In this document: one piece after another, positions 17,115 through 26,141 of the stretch
Numbering within the stretch: the stretch's first letter is position 1
Layout of the letters: the number at the start of each line of letters is the position of its first letter
DNA from: an uncultured Prevotellaceae bacterium
GTDB lineage: Bacteria; Bacteroidota; Bacteroidia; Bacteroidales; Bacteroidaceae
DNA: 64,000 nucleotides
Reading direction: 5' to 3'
Assembly: GCA_902762325.1 (NCBI GenBank)
Contig: CACWNV010000003.1
Coordinates: 1 to 64,000, forward strand
Translations under genes and position numbers: made by a program
The notes under the pieces: model-generated
Database searches by the model: none
What the model was told of the DNA's origin: nothing
What the model saw: only the letters and a program-made list of their open reading frames with translations

Positions 17115-18089
17115 ATGTATACATCAGAGGAACTTCTTAACAGTGTAAACAAATACTTATCGCAGATGCAATATGTGCGTGAGCCTAAATCTTTATATGA
17201 ACCCATAAAGTATGTGTTGTCATTAGGTGGTAAGCGCATTAGGCCAATTTTAATGATGTTAGCATATAACTTATTTAAAGACGACCCTGAGAGCATTCTC
17301 CCGATTGCATGTGCAATAGAGACATACCACAACTATACATTGTTGCATGACGACTTGATGGATAATGCCGATTTGCGTCGTGGTCACGAGACGGTTCATA
17401 AAAAGTGGGATGCTAATACGGCTATTCTTTCAGGTGATTCCATGTTGGTTCTTGCTTATCAGCGCATTGCCCAATGCCCGCCGGAAAAGCTACAGAGCAT
17501 TATAGACTTGTTTACAGAAACCGCCTTAGAGATAGGTGAAGGCCAGCAATATGACATGGATTTTGAGAATCGTACGGATGTGACAGAAGAAGAATACCTG
17601 GAAATGATTCGGCTTAAGACGAGTGTCCTCCTTGCATGTTCCATGAAGATTGGTGCAATCTTGGCTGATGCTTCAAATGAAGATGCTGAGAACATCTATA
17701 AGTTCGGGGAAAAAATAGGATTGGCTTTCCAGTTACAAGATGATTATCTGGATGTATATGGAGACACAAATGTTTTTGGTAAGGCAATCGGTGGTGATAT
17801 CATTTCCAACAAAAAGACATATATGCTTATTAATGCCTGTAACAGAGCCAATGAAAAGCAGTATGAAGAATTGACACGATGGATTACGCTAACCAGTTTT
17901 GATGCGGAAGAAAAGGTTAAGCAAGTAACCAGATTGTACAACGAGATTGGTATCAACAAACTGGCTCAGCAGAAGATTGCTTCTTATTTTGAAGAGAGTG
18001 AAAAGTATCTGGACGAAATTCATGTTGACGACAATCGTAAGACTGAATTAAGGAAATATGCAGCAGAAATGATGAAAAGAGAATTATAG
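17115..18089 (+). CDS. Trans-polyprenyl diphosphate synthase
   Basis: The 324-residue cytosolic enzyme condenses isopentenyl diphosphate with an allylic diphosphate. Both aspartate-rich magnesium sites are present: LLHDDLMDNADLRRG (DDxxD) and FQLQDDYLDVYGD (DDxxD). GGKRIRP binds the homoallylic substrate. Chain length (farnesyl, geranylgeranyl or longer) cannot be told by eye. The unknown gene at 18092 starts 2 bases downstream. Confidence 0.92.
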   Translation: MYTSEELLNSVNKYLSQMQYVREPKSLYEPIKYVLSLGGKRIRPILMMLAYNLFKDDPESILPIACAIETYHNYTLLHDDLMDNADLRRGHETVHKKWDANTAILSGDSMLVLAYQRIAQCPPEKLQSIIDLFTETALEIGEGQQYDMDFENRTDVTEEEYLEMIRLKTSVLLACSMKIGAILADASNEDAENIYKFGEKIGLAFQLQDDYLDVYGDTNVFGKAIGGDIISNKKTYMLINACNRANEKQYEELTRWITLTSFDAEEKVKQVTRLYNEIGINKLAQQKIASYFEESEKYLDEIHVDDNRKTELRKYAAEMMKREL

Positions 18090-18091
18090 AA

Positions 18092-18790
18092 ATGCCATAC
18101 AGAAGATTACCAAAAACAGATGCAGCCCGTCTCAAAGCCCTGAAGACACTACTCGAATGTAGTAGCCTATATACGACTGGTGTTCGCTTTATTGATTATC
18201 AGACACTCAACCGTGCACAACCGGCATACGAGCGTCTGCTGATGATGTGTGAGCAATACAAGGCAAGGCAACAGGCGCAGATGCGCGTTACCCCTAAAAT
18301 AGAGAAGCTTCAACGTAATGCAAGCATTTATATCAGTCATTTTATCCAAGTGCTTTTAATGGCTGTTGAGAGGGGGGAGATTCCTCGGGAGACTCTTGAA
18401 TTGTATCAGATGGGTACTGAGACAACAGCTGTTCCCAATATTAAGTCAATAGATCGGTTGGTTTCTTGGGGAGAAAAAATAATAATAGGAGAGAAGGAGC
18501 GGATAAAAAGAGGTGGCCGTCCCATTACTAACCCGACAATCGGGATGGTAATGACACATTTGGATGTCTTTAAGGATATTTTGGCACAACAAAAAAAGCT
18601 CCAGGACAGGACTCTGGTCGTTCAGGAGAGCTTAGATAAGATTCGCCCTGAGATAGATGAACTTCTATTGGATTTGTGGAATCAGATAGAAAAGCATTTC
18701 GAGAATGAGCCTCCGGAAACTCGTTATGCTGAATGCCGTAAATATGGAATAGTATATTATTATCGCAGACATGAACCACATCTTTATTGA
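18092..18790 (+). CDS. Uncharacterised conserved-looking protein
   Basis: I do not recognise a family. The 232 residues are basic at the N-terminus, mainly helical in appearance, have no signal peptide or membrane span, and end YYYRRHEPHLY. A gap of 2 bases upstream and an overlap of 20 bases with tatD downstream argue that it is a real, translationally coupled gene. Composition matches its neighbours. Context (isoprenoid synthase, TatD nuclease) does not point to a function. Confidence 0.75.
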   Translation: MPYRRLPKTDAARLKALKTLLECSSLYTTGVRFIDYQTLNRAQPAYERLLMMCEQYKARQQAQMRVTPKIEKLQRNASIYISHFIQVLLMAVERGEIPRETLELYQMGTETTAVPNIKSIDRLVSWGEKIIIGEKERIKRGGRPITNPTIGMVMTHLDVFKDILAQQKKLQDRTLVVQESLDKIRPEIDELLLDLWNQIEKHFENEPPETRYAECRKYGIVYYYRRHEPHLY

Positions 18791-19571
18791 TACTCATGCT
18801 CATTTAGATGGAGAGGAATTCAAGGATGATCTCGATCTTGTTATCAGCAGGGCTAAACAGGCTGGTATAGGAGGGATTTTCTTGCCGTCAATTGATTTGA
18901 ACTCAATAGATGGTATCAAAAAGATTTGCAATGAATATCCTGATTATGTATTCCCCATGATAGGATTACATCCAGAGGAGGTGAAGGCTGATTATGAGTC
19001 GGTTCTGTCAAAGATGCACCAGTGTTTACAAGATAATGATATAGGCCGACCCGTTATTGCAATTGGCGAAGTGGGGCTTGACTTTTATTGGTCGAGAGAA
19101 TATGAGTCAGAACAGCTTAAAGCATTTGAGCAACAAGTGGAATGGTCGGTTGAAACAAGACTTCCCCTTATGATTCATTGCAGGAAAGCACAAAACGAAC
19201 TGGTGCACATATTAAAAAAGTATGAGAAGCAGTTGCCGGGCGGAGTGTTTCATTGTTTCACCGGTAATGAAAAGGAAGCAGCGGAATTATTACAGTTTGA
19301 GGGATTTGTCCTTGGAATAGGAGGAGTACTGACATTTAAGAAAAGTCATCTTCCTGATGTATTGCCCTCTGTAGTTCCACTAAGCAGGATTGTATTAGAA
19401 ACAGATAGTCCTTATATGGCACCCGTACCGCTACGAGGGAAACGCAATGAAAGTTCTTTTGTCGTATATGTACTGAAGAAATTAGCTGATTGTTACGGCG
19501 TGTCAGAAGAAACGATTGCGAGTATGACAACTCAAAATGTAAAGCGAGTATTTAAAAAACCTTATTCTTAA
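18771..19571 (+). CDS. tatD: TatD family metal-dependent hydrolase
   Basis: The 266-residue TIM-barrel protein has the family metal ligands: DTHAHLDG (HxH), Glu in GEVGLDFYW, His in MIHCRKA, His in FHCFTGN and Asp in ETDSPYMAP. Relatives are DNases or RNA exonucleases active on 3' ends. The ATG at 18771 lies inside the end of the previous gene (20-base overlap) and places HxH at the proper distance from the N-terminus. Confidence 0.93.
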   Translation: MNHIFIDTHAHLDGEEFKDDLDLVISRAKQAGIGGIFLPSIDLNSIDGIKKICNEYPDYVFPMIGLHPEEVKADYESVLSKMHQCLQDNDIGRPVIAIGEVGLDFYWSREYESEQLKAFEQQVEWSVETRLPLMIHCRKAQNELVHILKKYEKQLPGGVFHCFTGNEKEAAELLQFEGFVLGIGGVLTFKKSHLPDVLPSVVPLSRIVLETDSPYMAPVPLRGKRNESSFVVYVLKKLADCYGVSEETIASMTTQNVKRVFKKPYS

Positions 19572-19603
19572 CCAAATAATTATTAACTAAAAATCAACTC
19601 TCT

Positions 19604-22546
19604 ATGACTAAGAATTACTTTAAGCATTTATTGTTAACCATCGTATTATTAGCTTCGGCTTCTAATGTGTTGGCTATTGATTTCCCTAAAATAGGAGAAT
19701 ATCCTGTTGATGGAAATGAGTACATCTTGGTAAGTTATGTCAAACCAGACATTTTCTTTACGAGAACTTCATGGGATGGAGCATATTATCTGCTTCCTTA
19801 TGATCAGTCGAATTGTGAAAGTCACGCTTTTACCGCTCATAAGGGTGTGGACGGCAACTGGTGCTTTTCTATTACTGAAAGCAATGGAAATGAAATGTAT
19901 ATTGGTATTCCTGCCGGTACTGATAACCTGAACGCTAAGCTTGATGAGCCTGCCTATTTTTCATTAGAAGAGGGAGACGTCAGCGGATTCTATCGGATTA
20001 AGGCTCTCGATGGGAATCCCAACTATAATGTGACGAACAGATACCTGCATCTGAATGGAGGTGGCCAGTTCCTGATCATTTCTGAACCCACCAATTCTTA
20101 CTATCCTGATTTTTATGGTGGCGTACAGACAGAGATGGGAGATGATGGTGAGACCTACCGTTTGACGGATGAAAATGGTGAGTTTATTCCAAATGACCAT
20201 TCGTCTGAGAATTGGGCTTTCGTTTCCCGTTCAGACATTCCGGCATTAAAGAACAGGATATTATTATATGCTTCCATCAAAGACATTGAGGATAACTATC
20301 TGACGAATGAGAATTTCTCAAAAGGGTTCCAGGGTGCCATTGACACGGTCTTACCTGTTTACAATTCTGAGACTCTGACAGAAGAGGATGCCGAAGCTGC
20401 TTTGGCAATCATTAATGCCAAGTTCTCTTTATATCGGGAGATTCTTTCAGCAGAAGAATTGTTGTTCCAGGAAGAAGACGATGCCCTTAAAGTCGCTATC
20501 GAAACGGCAACTTCTGTATTCAACAACGTGAATGATGCTGCTCAGTTGTTGGCAGCTCTGCAGGCTTTGGCTGATGCAGAGACAATCCATACCATCGGAC
20601 AGGGTGACTTGACTCGTCTGGGCAAGAACATGAGCTTCGAGGATTTGTCTTCACAAGATGGCAATACTACTTCAGGTGTGGCTGCTCCTCCTTCTGGGTG
20701 GACATTACTTGTCAATGGCAAGCAAGTGACCAGCATATCTGAAGAGAATGCAGCTGGCCTGAATGCATGGGCTGGTATTAATGGAGACGGCACTGGAGCA
20801 AAAGAAGGTAACTATATCTATGGTATATGGAACTCCGGAATGCCGGAGATAGAATTATCTCAGACGCTGACTGGTCTTGAAAATGGTACATATACCGTCT
20901 TTGCCGCCGTAATGGTTGGAGCTAATGGTAACGGTTCAAGACGTACAACTCAGCGTATATTCGGCAACTTGAATACGAAGTATTTCGGAAGTAGCTACGA
21001 ATACGACCTTAGCCGCTTAGACAAATCAGACGTATATGATTTTGAAGGACTTTCAGAACCTGTGACGGATACAGAACTACAAGAGATGAGTGTCCAGGCA
21101 TTTGTCTATGATGGCACTTTGAAATTTGGCTTCCGCACCAATAATGATATTAAGGCTGCCAACCGTACTACATCAAATGGTGCAGGAGGAGACGGCTGGT
21201 TTAAGATTGACAACTTCCGTATCATCAAGGAAGAGTATAATCCCGATGATGCCTTGAGAATCTATGATCATTTTGCTGATGTCCTCTCAGAGCTGTTGGA
21301 TCAATACATGCAGCAGTCAGTATATGATGATGCCATCGCCCTTTTGGAGACAACCAAGGTGACAACAGCTAATTCTCAGGATGAAATTATTAACGCATTC
21401 CTGAAACTACGTGATGCTTGTCCAAAGATTGAGTCTTCGGTGAATGCATATAAGAAGTTAGAAGAAGCACTCAGGATTGCATCAGAGAACCTGTATGAAT
21501 ACACACACTACGCAGGTGTTGATGAATATGGTGATATTGTCTTGGAAGCCGAGAATATGTATTATGACCATATTGCCAATGAAGCAGAAATTGAGGAAAT
21601 GATACAGAAGTTGAATGACGGTTTCGATGCACTGAAACTATCCGGCGTGGCTGTTGGTATCTATGTGACAGACCTCTTGAAGAACCCCGGCTTTGAGGAC
21701 CTTTCTGCTCAAGGAAATTCTGAGACTGGTGGTGTCGTCAATCCTCCATACGGATGGAATCTTTATCTGAACGGAAATCTTGTGACAAGTCAGTCGGAGA
21801 TTACCGCAGCTGGTGTGCAAAACTGGTGCGGCATCAACAATGGAGATCCAATCGAGGTCGTTGATGAAGAGGGTAATGTCATTACTCATCAGTATGTAGA
21901 AGGTACTCACCTGTGGGGTATATGGACAGAGTATATGCCTGATGTTGAGTTATCCCAGACTTTATCTGGTATGCCTGCCGGAACCTACGTGCTGACTGCT
22001 AATGTCATGGTTCAGAATAACTGGGCTGGAGATAATATCACGACACAACGAATCTTTGGTAATGACTATATCCAGATGTTCGGCTCGGAAGATGCTCATG
22101 CCATTAACCTTCCCGAAGATGCAAAGGCTGCAAAGGCATTCGACGAATCAGGCGACTATGACCTGAAGAAGCTTACCTATGCAGGATATACCTGCGAGAG
22201 TGGTGACCGGAACACAGATCTGCTACATCCCATGATTGTACGCTTTGGCGTAGGTGAAGACGGTGTTGCCTATATCGGATTCAGAACGAATAAAGTTGGC
22301 AAAGACGGAACGGAAAGACCTGTAAGTGGTGCCGGTTGGTTTAAACTTGATAATTTCCAGCTGTTCTATGAAAGCGAGGACATTCCCACTAACGTGAAGG
22401 GTGTTTCCGGTAATGTGACGGTTTCTAAGATTGAGTATTATTCGGCAGACGGTCGTCAGCTGAAATCATTGCAGCCGGGTCTGAATATTATTAAGACTAT
22501 CATGAGCGACGGTAGTGTAAAGACCATCAAATTTGTCTTGAAGTAA
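19604..22546 (+). CDS. Giant secreted protein with duplicated beta-sandwich module and C-terminal sorting tail
   Basis: The 980 residues start with a signal peptide (about 1-24). A related module occurs twice, at about 335-540 and 690-915: both start near FEDLS, contain ELSQTLTG or ELSQTLSG and TTQRIFGN, and end WFKxDNF. This looks like a carbohydrate-binding-type jelly roll, but I cannot name the family. Helical segments lie between them. The last 40 residues (YYSADGRQLKSL up to MSDGSVKTIKFVLK) resemble a type IX sorting signal. It probably acts at the cell surface. A hairpin follows the stop. Confidence 0.8.
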   Translation: MTKNYFKHLLLTIVLLASASNVLAIDFPKIGEYPVDGNEYILVSYVKPDIFFTRTSWDGAYYLLPYDQSNCESHAFTAHKGVDGNWCFSITESNGNEMYIGIPAGTDNLNAKLDEPAYFSLEEGDVSGFYRIKALDGNPNYNVTNRYLHLNGGGQFLIISEPTNSYYPDFYGGVQTEMGDDGETYRLTDENGEFIPNDHSSENWAFVSRSDIPALKNRILLYASIKDIEDNYLTNENFSKGFQGAIDTVLPVYNSETLTEEDAEAALAIINAKFSLYREILSAEELLFQEEDDALKVAIETATSVFNNVNDAAQLLAALQALADAETIHTIGQGDLTRLGKNMSFEDLSSQDGNTTSGVAAPPSGWTLLVNGKQVTSISEENAAGLNAWAGINGDGTGAKEGNYIYGIWNSGMPEIELSQTLTGLENGTYTVFAAVMVGANGNGSRRTTQRIFGNLNTKYFGSSYEYDLSRLDKSDVYDFEGLSEPVTDTELQEMSVQAFVYDGTLKFGFRTNNDIKAANRTTSNGAGGDGWFKIDNFRIIKEEYNPDDALRIYDHFADVLSELLDQYMQQSVYDDAIALLETTKVTTANSQDEIINAFLKLRDACPKIESSVNAYKKLEEALRIASENLYEYTHYAGVDEYGDIVLEAENMYYDHIANEAEIEEMIQKLNDGFDALKLSGVAVGIYVTDLLKNPGFEDLSAQGNSETGGVVNPPYGWNLYLNGNLVTSQSEITAAGVQNWCGINNGDPIEVVDEEGNVITHQYVEGTHLWGIWTEYMPDVELSQTLSGMPAGTYVLTANVMVQNNWAGDNITTQRIFGNDYIQMFGSEDAHAINLPEDAKAAKAFDESGDYDLKKLTYAGYTCESGDRNTDLLHPMIVRFGVGEDGVAYIGFRTNKVGKDGTERPVSGAGWFKLDNFQLFYESEDIPTNVKGVSGNVTVSKIEYYSADGRQLKSLQPGLNIIKTIMSDGSVKTIKFVLK

Positions 22547-22558
22547 GTATTAACTTGT

Positions 22559-22594
22559 ATGAGGGTGTACTATAGCAACATAGTACATCCTCAT
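22559..22594. terminator. Hairpin after the giant secreted protein
   Basis: A 15-bp stem with one G:T pair joins 22559-22573 and 22580-22594 around a 6-base loop. The following bases are TTAATA rather than a full T-run, so termination is likely but not certain. Confidence 0.7.
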
Positions 22595-22611
22595 TTAATA
22601 AAAACTAAACT

Positions 22612-25029
22612 ATGAGGAAATATCTATTTGTGCTTGTCCTTGCCTCTTGCTGCTGGTCGTCTGCCTTGGCTCAAGTGTCATTTGGAGAGTCTTCTTTGTT
22701 TAATGAAGACTGGCTTTTCGTGCTGGATGACAAGGAAGAGTATTATAAGCCTGACATTGACGATAGCAGATGGCGTAGACTTTCCCTGCCACACGACTAT
22801 TCTGTTGAAGGCACATTGTCCCCTTCATTGGCATCAGCAACAGGATACCTGCCCGGTGGTATTGCCTGGTATCGGAAACATTTTGTTCTTCCGGAATCTG
22901 CATCAGAATCTCTGTTCTTTATATATTTTGAGGGGATATACAACAGGTCTGAGGTCTATCTTAACGGGCATCTTTTAGGAAAGCGTCCCAACGGATATGT
23001 TTCATTCATGTATGAAATGACACCCTATCTGAACAAGACGGGCGACAATGTTATTGCCGTTCGTGTCGACCATAGCCGGTATGCTGATTCAAGATGGTAC
23101 ACGGGTAGCGGTATCTATCGAGACGTGTGGATGATAAAGTCAAATGAAACGCATTTGTCTCAATGGGGGAACACCTACCGTTTGATTAAAAGCTCCCGTA
23201 GTACGGCAAAGGTGGAAGTTGCCGGGGATGTCTGCAAAAAGGATAATAACAACCAGAAACTTACCGTTCAGATTGATATCCTTGATGCCAACAAGAGAGT
23301 GGTTGCCAAAGCCCGGAAAGACTTAGGTAAGGAGTCTGCCTATTCTGCCGTGATGAACATCTCCAATCCTCAGCTATGGGATATTCATTCACCCTATCTT
23401 TATACCATTCAGACAAGACTATTGCAGAACGGGAATGAAATAGACAGGTGTGAGACGAAAGCCGGCTTACGCACACTTACCTTTGACCCCAATAAGGGGT
23501 TTGCTTTGAATAATAAGTGGATGAAGGTAAAGGGGGTCTGTCTCCATCATGATGCAGGTGTGTTAGGCTCGGTCGTACCCAAAGAGGTGTGGAAGAGACG
23601 GTTGGAGCGCCTGAAGGAAATTGGTGTCAATGCCATCCGGATGAGTCATAATCCCCAGTCGCCCGACCTCTATGATTTATGTGACGAGATGGGATTCCTT
23701 GTCATGGATGAGGCTTCAGATGAATGGGAGCACGCCAAGAGGAAATGGATAAAGGGATGGAACAGAGGAGAGCCAGGCTATGACGGCTCCTATGATTTCT
23801 TTGAGGAATGGATTGATAATGATGTGCGAGACATGGTAAGGCGCGACAGAAACCATCCGTCCATATTCCTATGGAGCATTGGCAATGAGGTTGACTATCC
23901 TAACGACCCCTATTCGCATCCTGTCTTAGACGGCTCAAGCATCAGTCAGCCGATGTACGGCGGCTACAAGCCCTCTCAACCAGATGCCATGCGGCTGGGT
24001 GTGATTGCCAGAAGACTTGCTTCTGTTGTCAGGGAGGCAGATAGAAGCCGCCCTGTGACTGGAGCGTTGGCGGGGGTTGTAATGAGCAACGAGACGGGCT
24101 ATCCCGAAGCACTCGACGTGGTGGGATATAATTATACTGAAGACCGCTATAAGTCTGACCATGAGAAATACCCGAAACGCGTTATCTACGGGTCGGAGAA
24201 CAGGCATGATATTGATGCGTGGCGTGCTGTCAGTGACAATGACTTTATATTCGGGCAGTTCCTGTGGACAGGTATCGATTATTTAGGAGAGAGCGGGGCA
24301 TGGCCGTCTAGGGGAAGCACTGCCGGCCTGTTGGATTTAGCAGGCAATATTAAGCCTCGTGGATGGTTCCGCGCCTCTTTATGGAGCGAAAAGCCGGTCT
24401 GTTATATCGGAACCTATCCGATTGGCGGTTTTTCGAGAAGAGGTAACAGAGTCTCTACTGATGCCCCGGATTTGTGGAATTATAGGGAAGGGCAGAAGAT
24501 AAGGGTTGTATGTTATACCAATGCAGAGAAGGCGCGTCTGTTCCTGAATAATGTGGAAGTCGGTGAAATGAAAAGCAGGGACGAAAAGACTGGGACTATC
24601 TATTGGGATATTGACTATAAAGATGGTGAACTCAGAGCAGAATCGTATTCTAAAGAGGGAACTGTTGTCGCCCAATACGCGATAAGGACATCCGGCAGAC
24701 CGTACGCACTGAAAGTAACAAGCGATAAAGAGAAACTGAATGCCGACGGGGATGTAGCCCATCTGTTGATTGAAGTGACCGACGAGAACGGCCAGCTTGT
24801 AAGACTTGCCGACAATAATGTTTATTGTACGACATCTAACAACATCCGACTGCTTGGCATGGAGAGCGGCAATGTGCAGGACATGACGAACTATAGGGAT
24901 AATAACCAGAGAGTGTATCAGGGTCGTCTGCTTGCCTACATCAAGACGAACGGAGCAAAAGGCAATGCCGTTCTACGGTTTACTTCTCCGCTTTTAGAGG
25001 GTTGTGAGATTACAATTCCTGTAGAATAA
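22612..25029 (+). CDS. Glycoside hydrolase family 2 enzyme (beta-galactosidase-like, DUF4982 type)
   Basis: The 805-residue exported enzyme has a signal peptide ending SALAQ, a sugar-binding N-domain (about 30-180), an immunoglobulin-like domain, the GH2 TIM barrel (about 290-590) and C-terminal DUF4982/Ig-like domains. The predicted acid/base is Glu426 in LWSIGNEVD and the nucleophile Glu529 in VIYGSENRHD. The substrate could be a beta-galactoside or beta-glucuronide. It ends EITIPVE without a type IX tail, so it is probably periplasmic. The ATG is 65 bases after the previous stop. Confidence 0.88.
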   Translation: MRKYLFVLVLASCCWSSALAQVSFGESSLFNEDWLFVLDDKEEYYKPDIDDSRWRRLSLPHDYSVEGTLSPSLASATGYLPGGIAWYRKHFVLPESASESLFFIYFEGIYNRSEVYLNGHLLGKRPNGYVSFMYEMTPYLNKTGDNVIAVRVDHSRYADSRWYTGSGIYRDVWMIKSNETHLSQWGNTYRLIKSSRSTAKVEVAGDVCKKDNNNQKLTVQIDILDANKRVVAKARKDLGKESAYSAVMNISNPQLWDIHSPYLYTIQTRLLQNGNEIDRCETKAGLRTLTFDPNKGFALNNKWMKVKGVCLHHDAGVLGSVVPKEVWKRRLERLKEIGVNAIRMSHNPQSPDLYDLCDEMGFLVMDEASDEWEHAKRKWIKGWNRGEPGYDGSYDFFEEWIDNDVRDMVRRDRNHPSIFLWSIGNEVDYPNDPYSHPVLDGSSISQPMYGGYKPSQPDAMRLGVIARRLASVVREADRSRPVTGALAGVVMSNETGYPEALDVVGYNYTEDRYKSDHEKYPKRVIYGSENRHDIDAWRAVSDNDFIFGQFLWTGIDYLGESGAWPSRGSTAGLLDLAGNIKPRGWFRASLWSEKPVCYIGTYPIGGFSRRGNRVSTDAPDLWNYREGQKIRVVCYTNAEKARLFLNNVEVGEMKSRDEKTGTIYWDIDYKDGELRAESYSKEGTVVAQYAIRTSGRPYALKVTSDKEKLNADGDVAHLLIEVTDENGQLVRLADNNVYCTTSNNIRLLGMESGNVQDMTNYRDNNQRVYQGRLLAYIKTNGAKGNAVLRFTSPLLEGCEITIPVE

Positions 25030-25048
25030 TTTTTTCATGATAGTTATC

Positions 25049-25094
25049 AATAAGGCTGAAACCCATGATGGAATCAGCCTTATTCTTTTTTTCT
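25049..25094 (+). terminator. Intrinsic terminator of the GH2 gene
   Basis: AATAAGGCTGA (25049-25059) pairs perfectly with TCAGCCTTATT (25074-25084), followed by CTTTTTTTTCTT. Confidence 0.9.
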
Positions 25095-25186
25095 TACCGC
25101 TATTCGCACCGTTCCTTATTGCTGGCAGCACCGTTCAACCTCCATAATGGCAAAGTGGCAGTGTGGAGTTGTAGCTTTTGTAGGAC

Positions 25187-25292
25187 GCAAACAATACATT
25201 TACGCCTCGCAAACAATATGTTTATGTGTCGCAAACAATATGTTTACGGGGCGTAAATGTATTCTTTACCACTCGCAAACGAGCCATTTGCG
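25187..25292. repeat. Array A: five 18-bp imperfect palindromes at exact 22-bp spacing
   Basis: Units start at 25187, 25209, 25231, 25253 and 25275, each 18 bp and separated by 4 bp. Examples are GCAAACAATATGTTTACG (25231) and GCAAACGAGCCATTTGCG (25275). AAA at unit positions 3-5 and TTT at 13-15 are kept in all five. It lies in the 305-base stretch between the convergent GH2 and DUF4840 genes, beyond the GH2 terminator. The rest of that stretch shows no gene. Two more arrays of the same kind occur at 37139 and 55279. I know of no named family. Confidence 0.85.
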
Positions 25293-25334
25293 GCTTTAAG
25301 GCGCGAGGGATGGCGCGGCTGCTTCCGCCCCAGG

Positions 25335-25943
25335 CTATTTGGTGTGACTGGAAGAGCTGAACAGATTGTTCACCCCGGAGGACAGATTATACACCAGTTT
25401 ATCATCGACATAGATGCCTCCGATGCAGACCATTATCTCCAGAATGTCCCTGTCGCGGTTGTAAATGCCGAACGACCTTATCGAATTCACATAATAGACA
25501 ATCGCTATCTCGTGGTCTTCGCCGTCGTAGTTCAACTTGAATTTCATAGGCCTCGGATTGACGAGGAACTCGATGGGCGAGGTGTTGGTGATTCCCACTT
25601 CACAGATTAGCGGTTGTTGTACCGCATTGAGGAGAGCGGCTTTCATGCTTGCGTTCGTAACGTGCTCAGCCAGTGCTTTTGTCGGATAGTTGTTGATGAT
25701 GACCAGGCTGTCGTTGACAATCCATCCGGCATTAAGAGAGTCGGTCGAGGTCACCTGATTGGTATCGTTGGTGTGCAGATAATACAACTTGCCCGTATAG
25801 ACCCCTCGCATGGTCTGCATGCAAGCCTTCGCCTCTGCTGGCGTAATCTGTTTGTTGTTGTCGTCGTCGTTTCCCAGACATGAAGTGATGAACATTGCTG
25901 TCAGACAGCAGATCATCATTGTAAAGAACTTGTTTCTTAGCAT
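25335..25943 (-). CDS. DUF4840 domain lipoprotein
   Basis: The 202-residue protein has a lipoprotein signal ending ITSC (lipidated Cys22), an acidic Asp/Asn-rich linker and one DUF4840 domain, a Bacteroidota family of unknown function. It is predicted on the periplasmic or outer surface. It stands alone, converging with the GH2 gene and divergent from the outer-membrane barrel gene at 26142. I see no clear promoter box upstream. Confidence 0.82.
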   Translation of the reverse strand: MLRNKFFTMMICCLTAMFITSCLGNDDDNNKQITPAEAKACMQTMRGVYTGKLYYLHTNDTNQVTSTDSLNAGWIVNDSLVIINNYPTKALAEHVTNASMKAALLNAVQQPLICEVGITNTSPIEFLVNPRPMKFKLNYDGEDHEIAIVYYVNSIRSFGIYNRDRDILEIMVCIGGIYVDDKLVYNLSSGVNNLFSSSSHTK

Positions 25944-26101
25944 GATTTCAGTTTTAAAAATATATTATATAAACACTAAAAACGGGAAATGTTGCATCAT
26001 TTTCGGTATAATATTTGTTAAATACGACACATTTGATTTATTTCGTCTAAAGATTTCCACGGGTTCGTCGAAAGTTTGTTGAAGATTAGCGGCTCTTGTC
26101 A

Positions 26102-26109
26102 TATCTTTG
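26102..26109 (+). promoter_or_regulatory. Promoter box of the outer-membrane barrel gene
   Basis: TATCTTTG followed by CATC fits the -7 element, 32 bases before the start. The nearest TTTG (26075-26078) is 23 bases upstream of it, a little longer than usual. Confidence 0.6.
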
Positions 26110-26141
26110 CATCAGAAAATAAAACAAAATAAATAACAGAT

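Noticed and set aside
25187-25292. Reading array A as a CRISPR
   Set aside because: Units are 18 bp with 4-bp spacers, the units themselves vary and no 30-bp unique spacers or cas genes are present.
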